From positions 16,058,001-16,122,000 of the forward strand of contig JBHGNT010000009.1 of the NCBI GenBank assembly GCA_043228905.1: 64,000 bases of DNA. Direction: 5' to 3'. The translations under genes were made by a program, and so were the position numbers. Source of the DNA: Azolla caroliniana. Lineage: Eukaryota; Polypodiophyta. Positions 19,744 through 30,007 of this stretch are shown here, one piece after another; the stretch's first letter is position 1, and every line of letters starts with the position of its first letter. The notes under the pieces are model-generated. The model worked only from the letters and a program-made list of their open reading frames with translations, was not told the DNA's origin and did not search any database.

Positions 19744-19760
19744 TTTTCTGTATCGTTTTC

Positions 19761-19772
19761 GCTCTGATACCA
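19761..19772 (-). other. Primer-binding site of copia-B
   Basis: TGGTATCAGAGC on the minus strand, three bases after the 5' LTR; initiator-Met type. Confidence 0.9.
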
Positions 19773-19775
19773 CTT

Positions 19776-20052
19776 TGTCGAGAAATACACGGAATAATCT
19801 CCGGCAACAACCGAAGGGAAAATCACTCGATACAATCGAACACAGAAGAAATGGGAATGGAGGTAAGTGCATGAACAAACAAAAGAGAATGCACAAGATA
19901 TTAACGTGGAAAACCCTGAGAGGGAAAAACCACGGGAGTCCACAGACTCCAAACTATCACTATGTAAAGTAATACAATAGGGAGCACAGAGGCAACGACC
20001 TCTTGCTCACAATTTTCACCTCGCGGCGGTTACAACAGAGACACACTCTATG

Positions 20053-20102
<50 letters not shown>

Positions 20103-20364
20103 GCACTGTACTGAGGTTACACCAACAACAACACTCTAAATCTGCCCTAAGTCATATTTATACTAATATGACTTTTCGTACATTTACAAATATAGCCCCA
20201 ATGGACTCTCAGAAACATATTTACGAATATGTGCCTTCATCCGGTGAGCATTCCTCACCGGGCCTGCATCATCTGGCTCTTGCCGGGCACTCGTCATCCG
20301 GTTCTCACCGGGTCTTCCGTTGCCGGGTACTCCTATCCCATCCAGAGGGATTTGTTTCCTAACA
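19776..20364 (-). repeat. 5' LTR of copia-B
   Basis: 589 bp from TGTCGAG to CCTAACA on the plus strand. It contains a CT tract (about 20056-20099). Confidence 0.9.
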
Positions 20365-20449
20365 GGAATACAATGGAATAAGTACTATTAGTACTTAATC
20401 AACATCTTAGGATCTTAAAGGAATAGTATTGAACCACTTGGACATAGAG

Positions 20450-20940
20450 TGTGACTCGATGGGTACTTTAATGTCCCATGGATGGAGAGGAATAAAGAGG
20501 ATATGATGTGAGAAAATCAATGAGAGGATAAAGGATAGAAAGTGGTTGTCTTAATAGCCTGATGTAATGGCTCACCCTCCTTCAACTATAAAAGGAGGGA
20601 GAGGAGACAGAGGAAGGGATCCGTAGCCGTTTTCACTTTGTCGTGTGTTTGTCGCTTCCGTAGCTTGTGATCTCATCTCTGTTTTATTCTTGTTTTCTTG
20701 TGTGCCCCCCCCAATGTGTGAGCCCATGAGCCCATTGCTCGTTGTTCGGTGCAGCTCCAGAACCGATAATGCGTGCCGAGCCCGTGTGCTTACCGTTAAG
20801 CATTCGGAGTGGATACTTGTCTGGACCGCGCTCCGGTGAAGTTACCTGGAAAATGATCAGCATAATCCCCTTTCCTTACCGACTCCAAAATAGTGCTACG
20901 GCGAGAGATATCCGGACACCGATCCGGTGAACACTTCTTC
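20450..20940 (+). repeat. Probable 5' LTR and leader of a plus-strand gypsy relic
   Basis: Host repeat sequence ends near 20448. New sequence then begins TGTGACTCGATGGG and carries a TATA box (ACTATAAAAGGAGG, about 20585). No second LTR is present, so the 3' boundary of the LTR is unknown. The promoter part resembles the TATA region at 36.9 kb (GATGTAATGG followed by TATAAAAGGA). Confidence 0.45.
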
Positions 20941-22223
20941 CCTTACCGGCAGCTTGGTCCAAGACCTCAGTGGTCCCGCCTCGTTCCAACACATCCACGC
21001 GGAAATCCGCGACATATTTGGTGAACCCGACATGAAAGGGGTGGTATAGGAGTTCGACGATGAGAGGAAGCGAACTTGCGGAGGCGATGGCGGTGGCCGT
21101 CGATCGGATAGTCAATGCGCGGGAGAGTGCAGGTGGCCTCGATAGGGCCATAGAGAGGATAGTCGGCATGATAGGCTGATTTAATGGGAAGGACGTGACG
21201 AGCTATCTGGAGGCCTACCAAGCCAAAATGATAATGAGGGATATCTCGAAGGACAGACGGTTGTCCGGATTCCCGCGAGTTGTGACACCTAGCATCCACG
21301 CGGAGGTGCTCGAGATCCAAGCCATTTGCTGGAATTGGTCGGAGTTCAAGGGTCCACTCCTCGAGAGGTTTGGTTTCGACGACGTGCTCCGGTTGTCGAA
21401 ATGGGAGTTCATGGAATGGGTCGAGAGTCTCGGAAAGGGGAGGAATACCACGGTGCTCCTCCAGGAGTTCGACAAATGGTTTGCGCGCCTTTCGGCATTG
21501 GACAGGACCGTGCTTGATACAAGCAAGGTCTTGTTGTTTATCAAATCAGTTGATTTGCTTGATCGGGAAAATGTAGGTCTCTTATTGGAGAAAGATGAAG
21601 GGATCATGGCCAATTGGGCTGTGGTAAAGAGGGTTTGTAGCCGTTTCAACAAAAGGGGTGAATGGAATGACGCGGGGCCGTCGGCGGTAGGCCCGGCTAC
21701 CAGGAAGAAGCCGGTGGAACCGATTCCGACATGGTCGGAAGAAGCACGAAGGTGGCTTGAGTCGGGCGCTTTTCCTACCGATGAGGTTAAGGGCCCATCC
21801 GGGGGCGCAACTCTGGAGGAGTTAACGAAGATGGTGAGAGACCTCCAGATCGCTCCAGCTCGGAGGGAAGGCTGCAACCAATTACGTGATCGGCACCCAC
21901 CAGTAGACCAGAGGTGCATGTGGTGTGATGTTGTCGGCCATTTCAGGAGAGATTGCGTCGACTTCGCCAATGCGCTTAGAAGCAATGTAGTGTACCTATT
22001 GAACGGACGGGTGCATGTGTGCGAGACTTGGAAAACCCTAGAGTTGAACACCGACCGAGAGAGAATGAAAAGATTAATGGAGGAAGCCACGACCCGGAAC
22101 ACCGAGGTTATTCACTACTCGACATCGGCAGGAATCTGCGTAGGCGGAGAGAAGGGCACCGACCCTAGAACAGACATTAGATTCTGGCCACTAATACTTG
22201 AGGTCCTATCCGGAGTGAGGTAA
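20940..22223 (+). pseudogene. gag: Gypsy gag relic with zinc knuckle
   Basis: A Ty3/gypsy-type Gag. The main open part (21180-22223) reads FNGKDVTSYLEAYQAKM, then WSEFKGPLLERFGFDD and a C-terminal CCHC knuckle (CMWCDVVGHFRRDC). In-frame sequence continues upstream beyond a TGA at 21177-21179, where a CGA Arg (RFNGKDV) is expected. Further upstream there is a frameshift. It reads on the plus strand, opposite to its neighbours. The family is distinct from gypsy-1; the integrase relic at 37.1-38.2 kb belongs to the same broad lineage by motif style. Confidence 0.8.
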
Positions 22224-23475
22224 AGGAAGGAAGAGGCGGACCACACAGAGAGGTGGGTCCAGGAGTTCACAGGATGGAACGATCCAGTGGAGGAGAAAAC
22301 CGGCTTTGTAGAAGCTGCATACCAGAACTACAAAGTTCTAGTTGAAGACAAACGGGCCGAAAAAGCCGGAGGGGCTATTCCCTCCAACTGGTACGAGACC
22401 CCAAGCGGTTTTAGGTAAAATGATGGGGGCCATGCCAGCTCACTGGAGAAGGCTAAGATTCCGAGCTTCCGGCTGAGCTCAGAGATAGAGAGATCGAAGG
22501 ACTTGGAGGAACGAATCCTCGACAACTGGGTGGTACTCACTTTGAGAGAGGTGCTTGGGATTGCCAGGAAGGAGTTCCACGATTCTATCGTTGACCTCGT
22601 GAAAAGAAAGTGACTTTCGTCGAAGCCGGAGCTAGAGAAGCCGATCGAGGTAAAAGTGGCCCATATCGATGGAGGAAGAACATACCGGAAATCACTACAT
22701 GAAACTACACTGGGCAAGGGCTATGATGGAGACACTGGTCCGGATCGGTGATGTGCAGGAGTTGGTGGTGACATTGATCGACCACAGATCGGAGATAAAT
22801 CTGATGTCGATGGTCTTCTACAAGAAGGGCCGGTGGCCAATCAACACAAAGCACAGCTCGAAGATACGCGCGGCGACCCGCGTGACAGAAGAGCTTCATG
22901 GAGCATGCCCGAACGTCAAGGTGAGGGTCCGTGACGTGGAGATAGACCAACACTTCTTTGCACAAGAGATGTTATCGCATCCGGTAATTCTCGGCGAGAC
23001 CTACATCATGGCGGCCTAGATCGAGATGAAAGTGTTGGACAATAGTTTAACATACGTGCGCGTGAAAAGCTAGGATGGTCGGCACTCCGTCCAGTTCTTA
23101 AAAGTCCTGCCAAACCACGAGCGAAACCAGGACTCCCTCGGCACCGAGTGTCAGAAGGATTTTTAAAGAGGTCTATCAAGGTGTGGGCCGTGATAGTCTG
23201 GACATCTGGAAAAATCCCCACACTTGTATTATAGATAGGAAATTTTGGTTATTTGAAAACGGATGTTGTACCATACCTGGCATCGGTAGCCGGGAGAAAA
23301 GAAGGATCGAAAAGGGCTTGAAGGCATGTGGGGCCTTGGGCGCCGACAATGAGATCAGTGGTGCTGTGGAGGCGGTCTCGTTCGACGATACTCTCGGAGA
23401 GATCAAGAAGGTAGTCGAAGAGGATCTAAGTGAAGACCGGATGATTCCGGTCAGTTCGGTCAAAATGTATAAAAG
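22224..23475 (+). pseudogene. pol: Gypsy linker and protease relic, truncated before RT
   Basis: After a TAA at the gag end the same lineage continues with broken frames: a linker (LREVLGIARKEFHDSIVDL), then a retroviral-type protease region at 22669-23019 (VVTLIDHRSEINLMS, with HPVILGETYIMAA). The usual active-site Gly is Arg in D-H-R, so the enzyme is inactive. The pre-RT linker ends near 23475 (VKMYK), where sequence switches abruptly to a copia RNase H region. RT, RNase H and integrase of this element are absent. Confidence 0.7.
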
Positions 23476-23477
23476 TC

Positions 23478-24089
23478 ATCAACGCAGTCGAAGTGGTGAG
23501 TCGGTTCATGAACAACCCCGGAAAAGAGCACTGGAATGCGGTAAAATGGATACTCCAGTACTTGAAGGGCACTTTGAGTATGTGCCTTCGATTTGGCCCC
23601 GGTAAACCCCTCATGGAAGGATTTACCAATTCGGATATGTCGGCTGATGTGGGCACCAGCCAGCCAACTTCCGGATATGTCATGACCTATGCAGGGGGAG
23701 CCATTTCGTGGCAGTCAAGGTTGCAGAAGACGGTTGCGTTGTCAACCATGGAGGCGGAGTACATGGCAGTCGTGGAAGCCAACAAGGAAATATTATGGAT
23801 GAAGGAATTCATCGGAGTGCTAGGGATCCGACAAGAGGAATACCGGCTCTACTGCGACAGTCAAAGTGCCATCCACCTTGCAAAGAATGTGGCATACCAT
23901 TCCAGAACGAAGCACATCCAGCGTAGGTACCACTAGATCCAGGAGCGAGTTGAAGATCGAGAGTTCGTGCTGATGAAGATCCACACGGAGGAGAACAGGT
24001 CGGATATGCTAACCAAGGTGCTGACAACCGACAAGTTGGACGCATGCCGAAAGCGGATCGGACTTACAAGACATCCCATACCGGAGTGA
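23478..24089 (+). pseudogene. pol: Copia-C RT C-terminus and RNase H
   Basis: Readable from VVSRFMNNPGKEHWNAVKW through YCDSQSAIHLAKNVAYHSR to MLTKVLTTDKLDACRK and a TGA at 24087. A TAG at 23934-23936 replaces the Trp codon of RRYHW, at the same position as the TAG in copia-B. The 5' two thirds of the element is missing. Confidence 0.88.
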
Positions 24090-24099
24090 AGGGGGAGAT

Positions 24100-24640
24100 T
24101 GTTGGGAAATCAGTCTCTCCGGATGGGATCCGGTGATGAATAAAGAGGACCCGGTGATAACCGAAAGAGATCCGGAAACTGGATCGGTGGACCCAATGAG
24201 AGCCAAAAGAGAAGACAGATTTGTAAATATGTCTTGAATAAGCCCATTGAGGTTGTATTTGTAAATAGCCCTAAGTTCATATAGCTATAAATATGACTTA
24301 GGGCAATCACTTTAAGTGGTGATTGTGTTGTTGTCATATTGCTGCTATTGTTGTACAGAGAGAGAGAGAGAGAGAGAGAGATACAGAGTGATACTCTGTT
24401 GTAACCGCCACTGTGCGAAGAAACAGAGCTCGAGGTCATTTCCTCCGAGTCTTTGATTGTACCTCTTCTCTTCATAGTGATAGTTCGGAGTCTGTAGGCT
24501 CTCATGGTTTTTCCCTATTAGGGTTTTCCACGTAAACATCTTGTGTCATTTTCTTGTGTACTCTCCACTTCCCATTTCTGTGTTTGATTCTTTTGAGAGG
24601 TGATTTACTACTTGGTTGTGGCCGAGTGATATTCCCTGCA
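24100..24640 (+). repeat. LTR of copia-C
   Basis: 541 bp starting TGTTGGGAAATC just after the polypurine tract. It contains a short GA tract (24357-24380) and resembles the LTR ends of copia-A and copia-B (GGTTGTGGCCGAG near the end). Confidence 0.8.
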
Positions 24641-25998
24641 TTTCTCTTCAGACCACTGCCTCTTCACCAAAATAGCTCAAGATGGGTCACCCATCTTCCT
24701 CATTATTTACGTGGACAACATGCTACTCTCCGACCGGCATGCCGGAGCCGAACTTGTTTGGCAACTACGGTTGAAGTTTGCCATGAAGGATCTCGGTCCG
24801 GCACGACACATTCTCGAGATGAAGATAAGTCGTAATCTGAATTGTTACCCGTATAGGTGTACAAGAGGGTTAGGTGTAATGTGTAAAGTGTAATATGAAA
24901 TGTGAATGTGTGATTGTTAGGTGGGGTAAGTAGGTGTACCTACGTCCATTCAGCTTTTTGTAATGATTAGATCTTTTACTATATAAATCCTCACTCGTGG
25001 GGCATGAAAAAAGAAAAATTATATTGACATTACCCCCTCAACTGTGTCTCGACTCTTCCTCTCTCTCTCTCTCATTCTTCTCATTCTCTGTGCATCTCTC
25101 TCTCTTCTCTCACATTCGAACCCCCTTGGGAGGGGGATGGAGTTGATCTTGACTCCACCCCCCACCCATAAACAGGAATCGACGACAATTGGTTTTGTCT
25201 CAATTCTACTATATTGGATGTGTCTTAGAATGCTTTAACATGCAATCGGTCAAATCTGCTTCGAGCCCACTCCTCATTCACCTTCGGCTATCTCAACGAG
25301 ACTGCCCGACATCTGGTCCGGAGGGGGAAGATATGAAATCGGTACCGTATGCACTAGCAGTCGGCTCCTTGATGTACGCGATGGTCGCGACACGGCATGA
25401 CATTGCTCATCTCGTCGGAGTCGTCATCAGATTTATGCACAATCCTGGCCCATTGCATTGGAACGTAGTAGGCACAAAAGACTATGGCATCCTATTCAAC
25501 CTGAATGACACTTCAAGCGTAGTCGGATACACCGACTTAGACTTTGCCGGCGGTATGGACAATCAAAAATCGACAACCGGATACTAATTCAAATTCGGCA
25601 ATGGAGCGATTTCGTGGAAATTGAAACTACAAGAGTGCACTACCACATCAACGACCGAAGCTGAATACGTCACCGCATTCGACGTGGCGAAAGAGGCCTT
25701 ATGGCTCGGTCGGCTGGCTTGCACATTTCGACAAGTTGAATCCGGCTTGGCTCCAGTTGTCTACAGCGATAGTCAGGGTGTTGTAGCTCTGTCGAAAAAC
25801 CCGGTTCAGCACAATGCCTTGAACCATATCGACCTAAGGTATCACTTTGTTCAGGATTGCATCATTTTAGGGAAAATCGTCCTCGAGAAGATATCTACAA
25901 CCAATAATATTGCAGATGGGATGACCAAGTGTCTTTCGGCGGATCGATTCCGATCCCTTCGGCACCAGATGGGCATAGATAAGAATCAGTCCGATTGA
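24641..25998 (+). pseudogene. pol: Copia-D RT and RNase H relic
   Basis: Left part: the RT catalytic area in diverged form (DHCLFTKIAQDG and FLIIYVDNML, where YVDD reads YVDN) followed by AMKDLGPARHILEMKISRN. The frame then jumps over the solo LTR (24843-25174) and resumes with YYIGCVLECFNM, VGSLMYAMVATRHDIAHLV and RNase H (TTTSTTEAEYVTAF, YSDSQGVVALSKNP and DLRYHFVQDCI). A TAA lies at 25585-25587. It ends at a TGA at 25996-25998. Removing the solo LTR and one target copy restores a continuous frame, which confirms the insertion boundaries. Confidence 0.88.
24843..25174 (+). mobile_element. Solo LTR inserted in copia-D RT
   Basis: 332 bp from TGTTACCCG to CATAAACA, flanked by TGAAT (24838-24842) and GGAAT (25175-25179), four of five identical. 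It has a TATA-like ACTATATAAATCC. The surrounding RT frame is continuous once it is removed. Confidence 0.75.
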
Positions 25999-26203
25999 GT
26001 CGGACATTCAAGACGTTCTCAGACAATCGATATCGACAATTCGAAGCTCAGCTTCGGTTCTTCCGACCCCACTCGACTCGGCCATATGTTCTCAGATTTT
26101 GCCGATTCGAACAAAATTGATATGTTCGATAACTTTGTATAATCTGTAATTCTTATTTATTCTTTTTATAGATTGTTTGGTGTATACTCCCATTACGGGG
26201 GAG

Positions 26204-26519
26204 TGTCGAATATGGGTCTCTAATGGCTCTATTCACATTGTCCCTTTGGATTGTCTGGGTTTAGGACATCTTTGTAAATATGTCAAAGGGCAATTGCCCT
26301 AGCCCACTTAGTATATAAAAGGCTTTGTAACCTAGCTCATAAGGTTGTTGCCATTGTAAGAGAGTTGTTGCCTACATTGTTGTAACCATTTTTTTGAATA
26401 AGAGAAGTTACATATTGTGTGTCTTTTTGTGCATTGATCTTGCCTTTTCTCGCATACTTGGTGATCTTCATCTCAAGGTGTAGTTGATGTTTCCGCATTG
26501 ACGGTCTCAGTTCCCAACA
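26204..26519 (+). repeat. LTR of copia-D
   Basis: 316 bp, TGTCGAATATGG to TTCCCAACA, right after a polypurine tract. TATA-like TATATAAAAGG near 26311. Confidence 0.75.
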
Positions 26520-27170
26520 TAGGCGATAGTCAAAACAACTCATGAAGAATTAATGGCCAGTTTACAACAAGTAGAGTCGGCTCTAAAGGTAGCGGAGGAA
26601 CGTCTCCAAAAGAGTGAAATGGAGATCCCACATGTACCCTATTATAAAAGTTATAGTGTGTAGTTGACTCTATAACTAATGTGGGGGAGTGACATGGGGA
26701 ACTAATGCTTTGCTCCTTATCATGCAGGAAATCATTGGTATTCCATGTCTCTCTAAATCTTTCAAGTTATTTAACTTGCTAAGATTCAAACCCCGCGTTC
26801 TACTACATAGAGAAGAGACGGTGTCACAAGTGTATAAAATAGCCATAGTTTACTTCATGGCTCTTTGAATTATAGATGTGCACATGGTCTTTCAAGAGCC
26901 CCAAGGTCTGCATATTCAAGAAAGTTGAACACAAGCAGCTTCCTATAAGGACAGCCTAAACCCTGTAAATGTCAATCCTAAGGTATGTGTAGAAGAGCAT
27001 GTGTCTACAAGCCTTCTCCTCTCCCAAGAAGAAATTTGGTTCTAATCTTGTTACCTAGGCTTGAGTGTTGTTAAACACCATCACTTAGTTTTATCCATGT
27101 ATAGCGACAAATCAACCCGTGTGTACAAATACTTTTTAAGGCATTTCTAAGGGCATCAAAGGGCTCTAAT
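26520..27170. other. Intergenic, short unassigned coding-like stretch
   Basis: Bases 26520-26660 read on the plus strand as EELMASLQQVESALKVAEER, a coiled-coil-like stretch, then stop. A TGTGGGGGAGTGACATGG motif near 26681 looks like a polypurine tract plus LTR start of another element, but no pair is visible. I see nothing else here. Confidence 0.25.
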
Positions 27171-28900
27171 CAGAAGTTGTGACGTAGTTCCAAAAACTTG
27201 CTTGTCCTGTTGAACGGCAACCATTTTGCTCTCCTATGTAGTTTAGCTAAGTAATGGCCAATCATAATTGTCCTATAATTGCTTGGGTTCATGGCGTCTC
27301 CATTCTTGAGGATTGTAATGGGAGCAATGTGTGTCATGGGCATAGATAAAGTGCTCTCCAACCAATCCATGATGATCTTGGGTTGTCCCAAATTGTAACC
27401 GATCGATGACATTTCTTACATTTTTTGGAGTCAAAAAGTTGGATTCATGTGGGCATATATGTAGTACATTTGCATATTCAAGTGACACTTGAGTAAGGTT
27501 ATTTGTATGGTAGTTTGTGTTTCATTTAACATTTTCTATGCTCTTTTACTCTCTTGTCCTAGGAACAAGCTATACACACGATTTTCAAATTTAGCTAAAC
27601 ATGGTCTTTTCTTCTTCCTCACAAGGCGTGAAAGGTTGCTCTTGCTTGTTTGTGTAAACCCGGTTATGTGGAGATAGGCATTTGTGGTTGCTCTATGCAG
27701 TGACTTTGACAATCTTTGTGTAACTTCATCTAGGAGTGCGAAAGGATTGAAATTTAGGATGCAATTATATAGTCCACAACTATCACATCAATTGTCTCCT
27801 AAGAAAATTGGTATTTAGCCAACCCACTCCCCTTCTTAGAATATACATCCCTTGCGAATCCAACCTTCACCTCAAAGCATAGATAGGCAAGAACTATTGC
27901 CAAGCCAATAGGTCTACCAGATATAGAGTTCAGCTATAAGAGATGTAGATCCCATCAGGTAATCGACTATGCTTGTACCTCATTTGGGTTCCAACATGTC
28001 AAAGCATCTAATTTGGGCCATTATGAGAATCCATTATATATCACAAATCCATGTGGCTAGAAAGTGTTCGCCTTATTTTGTTACATCACTAATATCTTGA
28101 GCTTGTCACTTTAGACTAACTTCACGTTTTTTCATCCTTGGTTTTTGCATTGAGCTCGAACATATCAAAGCATCTAATTTGGGATATTGTGACAATCCAT
28201 ATGCGCTTCCCTCTTTTCATTCGTATCCACGACATCTACATGCTTTTTGTACACCATAACCACTCCTCCAGAGCCTCTAGTACTTCTCAGTGTTCATGGT
28301 TGGGGATGACATATTGACTCTCAATTATATCCTTGTACATCAGGGAGCTTACTAGCCACACATTGATGGGTCTCTTTATAGACAACAATGTTTGTGTTCT
28401 TGAAGGTATCTTTAAAATTCTCGGCATCTATCCTTGGGCAGAAATTGTAATTCCATCAACCATACATTGTCATGCAAGTCTCTTCTCTGTAATAATGACT
28501 TTACCATCTCTATATGTAACCATTTTCCTTCCTTTCTTACATTGAGCAATCATGGCATGTTTCTTTGCGATGTGCTACTTAAGCTAGAGTGAGATCATCA
28601 TCCAAATATAGTTTGTCACCCTTGATTGCCCTTCTTTTGGCTAGGAAATGTTTTTTCTTCTCCACATCCATGAAGCGGATGATTAAGGCTTTACGGCTTT
28701 AGTTGTAGACTCATCTCTTCCCAACCTCTATGTTGAAGAGAAACTACCATGTTTCGTAGTTAATGTCATGATAAAGTATGATGTTTATGATGCATTGGAC
28801 CATCGGGAGAAATTGACTCTCTAGGTCTTCAATCTTGATGCAATTGGATGAAAAAGAAAAATACGTCCTCCTGCCCTCTACTTTGCAACTAGTTGATTCC
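27170..28900 (-). pseudogene. Decayed LINE (non-LTR retrotransposon) relic
   Basis: The minus strand carries, in the correct 5'-to-3' order, an ORF1-like segment near 28590-28710 (ALIIRFMDVEKKKHFLAKRR then IKGDKLYLDDDLT, the style of the LINE ORF1 RNA-binding domain) and an RT N-terminal segment at 27190-27480 (VRNVIDRL and ILKNGDAMNPSNYRTIMIGH, the style of LINE RT). Frames are broken throughout and the endonuclease and RT catalytic parts are not readable. No poly-A tail or target duplication was found. The assignment rests on these two short resemblances. Confidence 0.5.
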
Positions 28901-30007
28901 CTAGGTCTTGAATCTTGATGTCATTCTAGAAGTATAAATTACCTACATGATCCACAAATCTATCCCAGATGTGTTGGATAATTGTGACCACCTAATTAGT
29001 TATCCTCATAGCGGTTGTATTTCTCCCTTGGTTGGGAACTATTAATAAGGTTTGAAGTACTTATGACTAACTGCATAGATGGCTTTAACAAGCGGCATTG
29101 GAAGTACTTATTGACAAAGAAAGCCCATGAATCCCAGAAATGTTTGATGAGAAGCTTCAAGTGACAAAACTAGACAAGAAAGGTCATGCTTGATTCCTGT
29201 TAAATCTTGAGAAACTGCTATCGGACACCATGCGAACAATGGGGTCTCAAAGGACAACAGTTAATACAATCCAAAAAGAAGACAAAGTAGCCAACATGAA
29301 CATGGCTATGTTTGGTGGTCTCATTATGACCAAATAGAAAAGAATGTACACAACATGAGCAAGGGCATGTTTGACAATCTTACTACAAACGAAATAGAAA
29401 AGAAAGCAACCATTTAGTGCCAAATATGTGATAACAAAAAAAAAAACACTACATAAGCACTCAAGGATTAAACTGAATCAGAAAAACCACAAATTTGCAA
29501 TAAGGATTTTCAACAAGCCACTGATTCAGGCTATACCTCAAACCCACACATATTTTCTGCCAATGATTTCAATAATCAACATACAATAATAAGATCAATT
29601 TGTTACCACATTTGATCGTTTTCACAATCCAGCTCTGGAATTGTAAAGAAAAATGAAGACAACATGGCACATTGGTGAGCAATGAGAATCTACAATCTGA
29701 GTCTATTTCCTTCAAATAATAAAGAGAATTCTCCCGTCTTACAAGTTTTCCAAGAAGACCACTTGAAGTAGCCTAAAGGAGGACTGAAACACATCTTTTA
29801 TCGACAGAGCTCCCCAAGGGGGCGTTCTGCATAATACATGAGACAAATCCTTCCTCTAAATAGTTAGAAAAGTGGACCATTCTATGAAAAGTACCTCAAG
29901 AAATAAAGCTATTGCGATAGAGCCTTTTACTCGAGCAAAGCTTTTACTTCTTCATCGAAAGATATAATCCTGCATCCATCCGCAAACCTCTTCTGTCTAG
30001 ACCTCTT
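28900..30007. other. Intergenic / downstream flank of MATH-BTB gene
   Basis: AT-rich, no ORF or repeat recognised. The last few hundred bases probably contain the 3' UTR of the minus-strand gene ending at 30008. Confidence 0.4.

Larger units (their letters stand above)
9428..20364 (-). mobile_element. Copia element copia-B, split by nested gypsy-1
   Basis: A minus-strand copia of the same lineage as copia-A. Its LTRs are 9428-10037 and 19776-20364. Its interior is 10038-12518 plus 18186-19775, and gypsy-1 occupies 12519-18185 inside the integrase region. The left end is slightly eroded: the full LTR starts TGTCGAG, whereas the left copy shows TCAAG, and no clean target duplication remains. 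Host repeat sequence flanks both ends. Several stops and frameshifts show it is defective. Confidence 0.88.
23476..24640 (+). mobile_element. 3' fragment of a copia element (copia-C), RNase H plus LTR
   Basis: Starts inside the RT C-terminal region and runs through RNase H, the polypurine tract (AAGGGGGAGA, 24089-24098) and a single LTR (24100-24640, TGTTGGG to CCTGCA). It is the same lineage as copia-A and copia-B. It ends inside the RT region of another copia relic, suggesting nested insertion followed by 5' deletion. Confidence 0.85.
24641..26519 (+). mobile_element. 3' fragment of another copia element (copia-D)
   Basis: RT fragment, RNase H, polypurine tract (GGGGGAG, 26196-26203) and LTR (26204-26519). 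It is interrupted by a solo LTR at 24843-25174. The 5' half is missing; the copia-C LTR abuts its left end. Confidence 0.82.
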
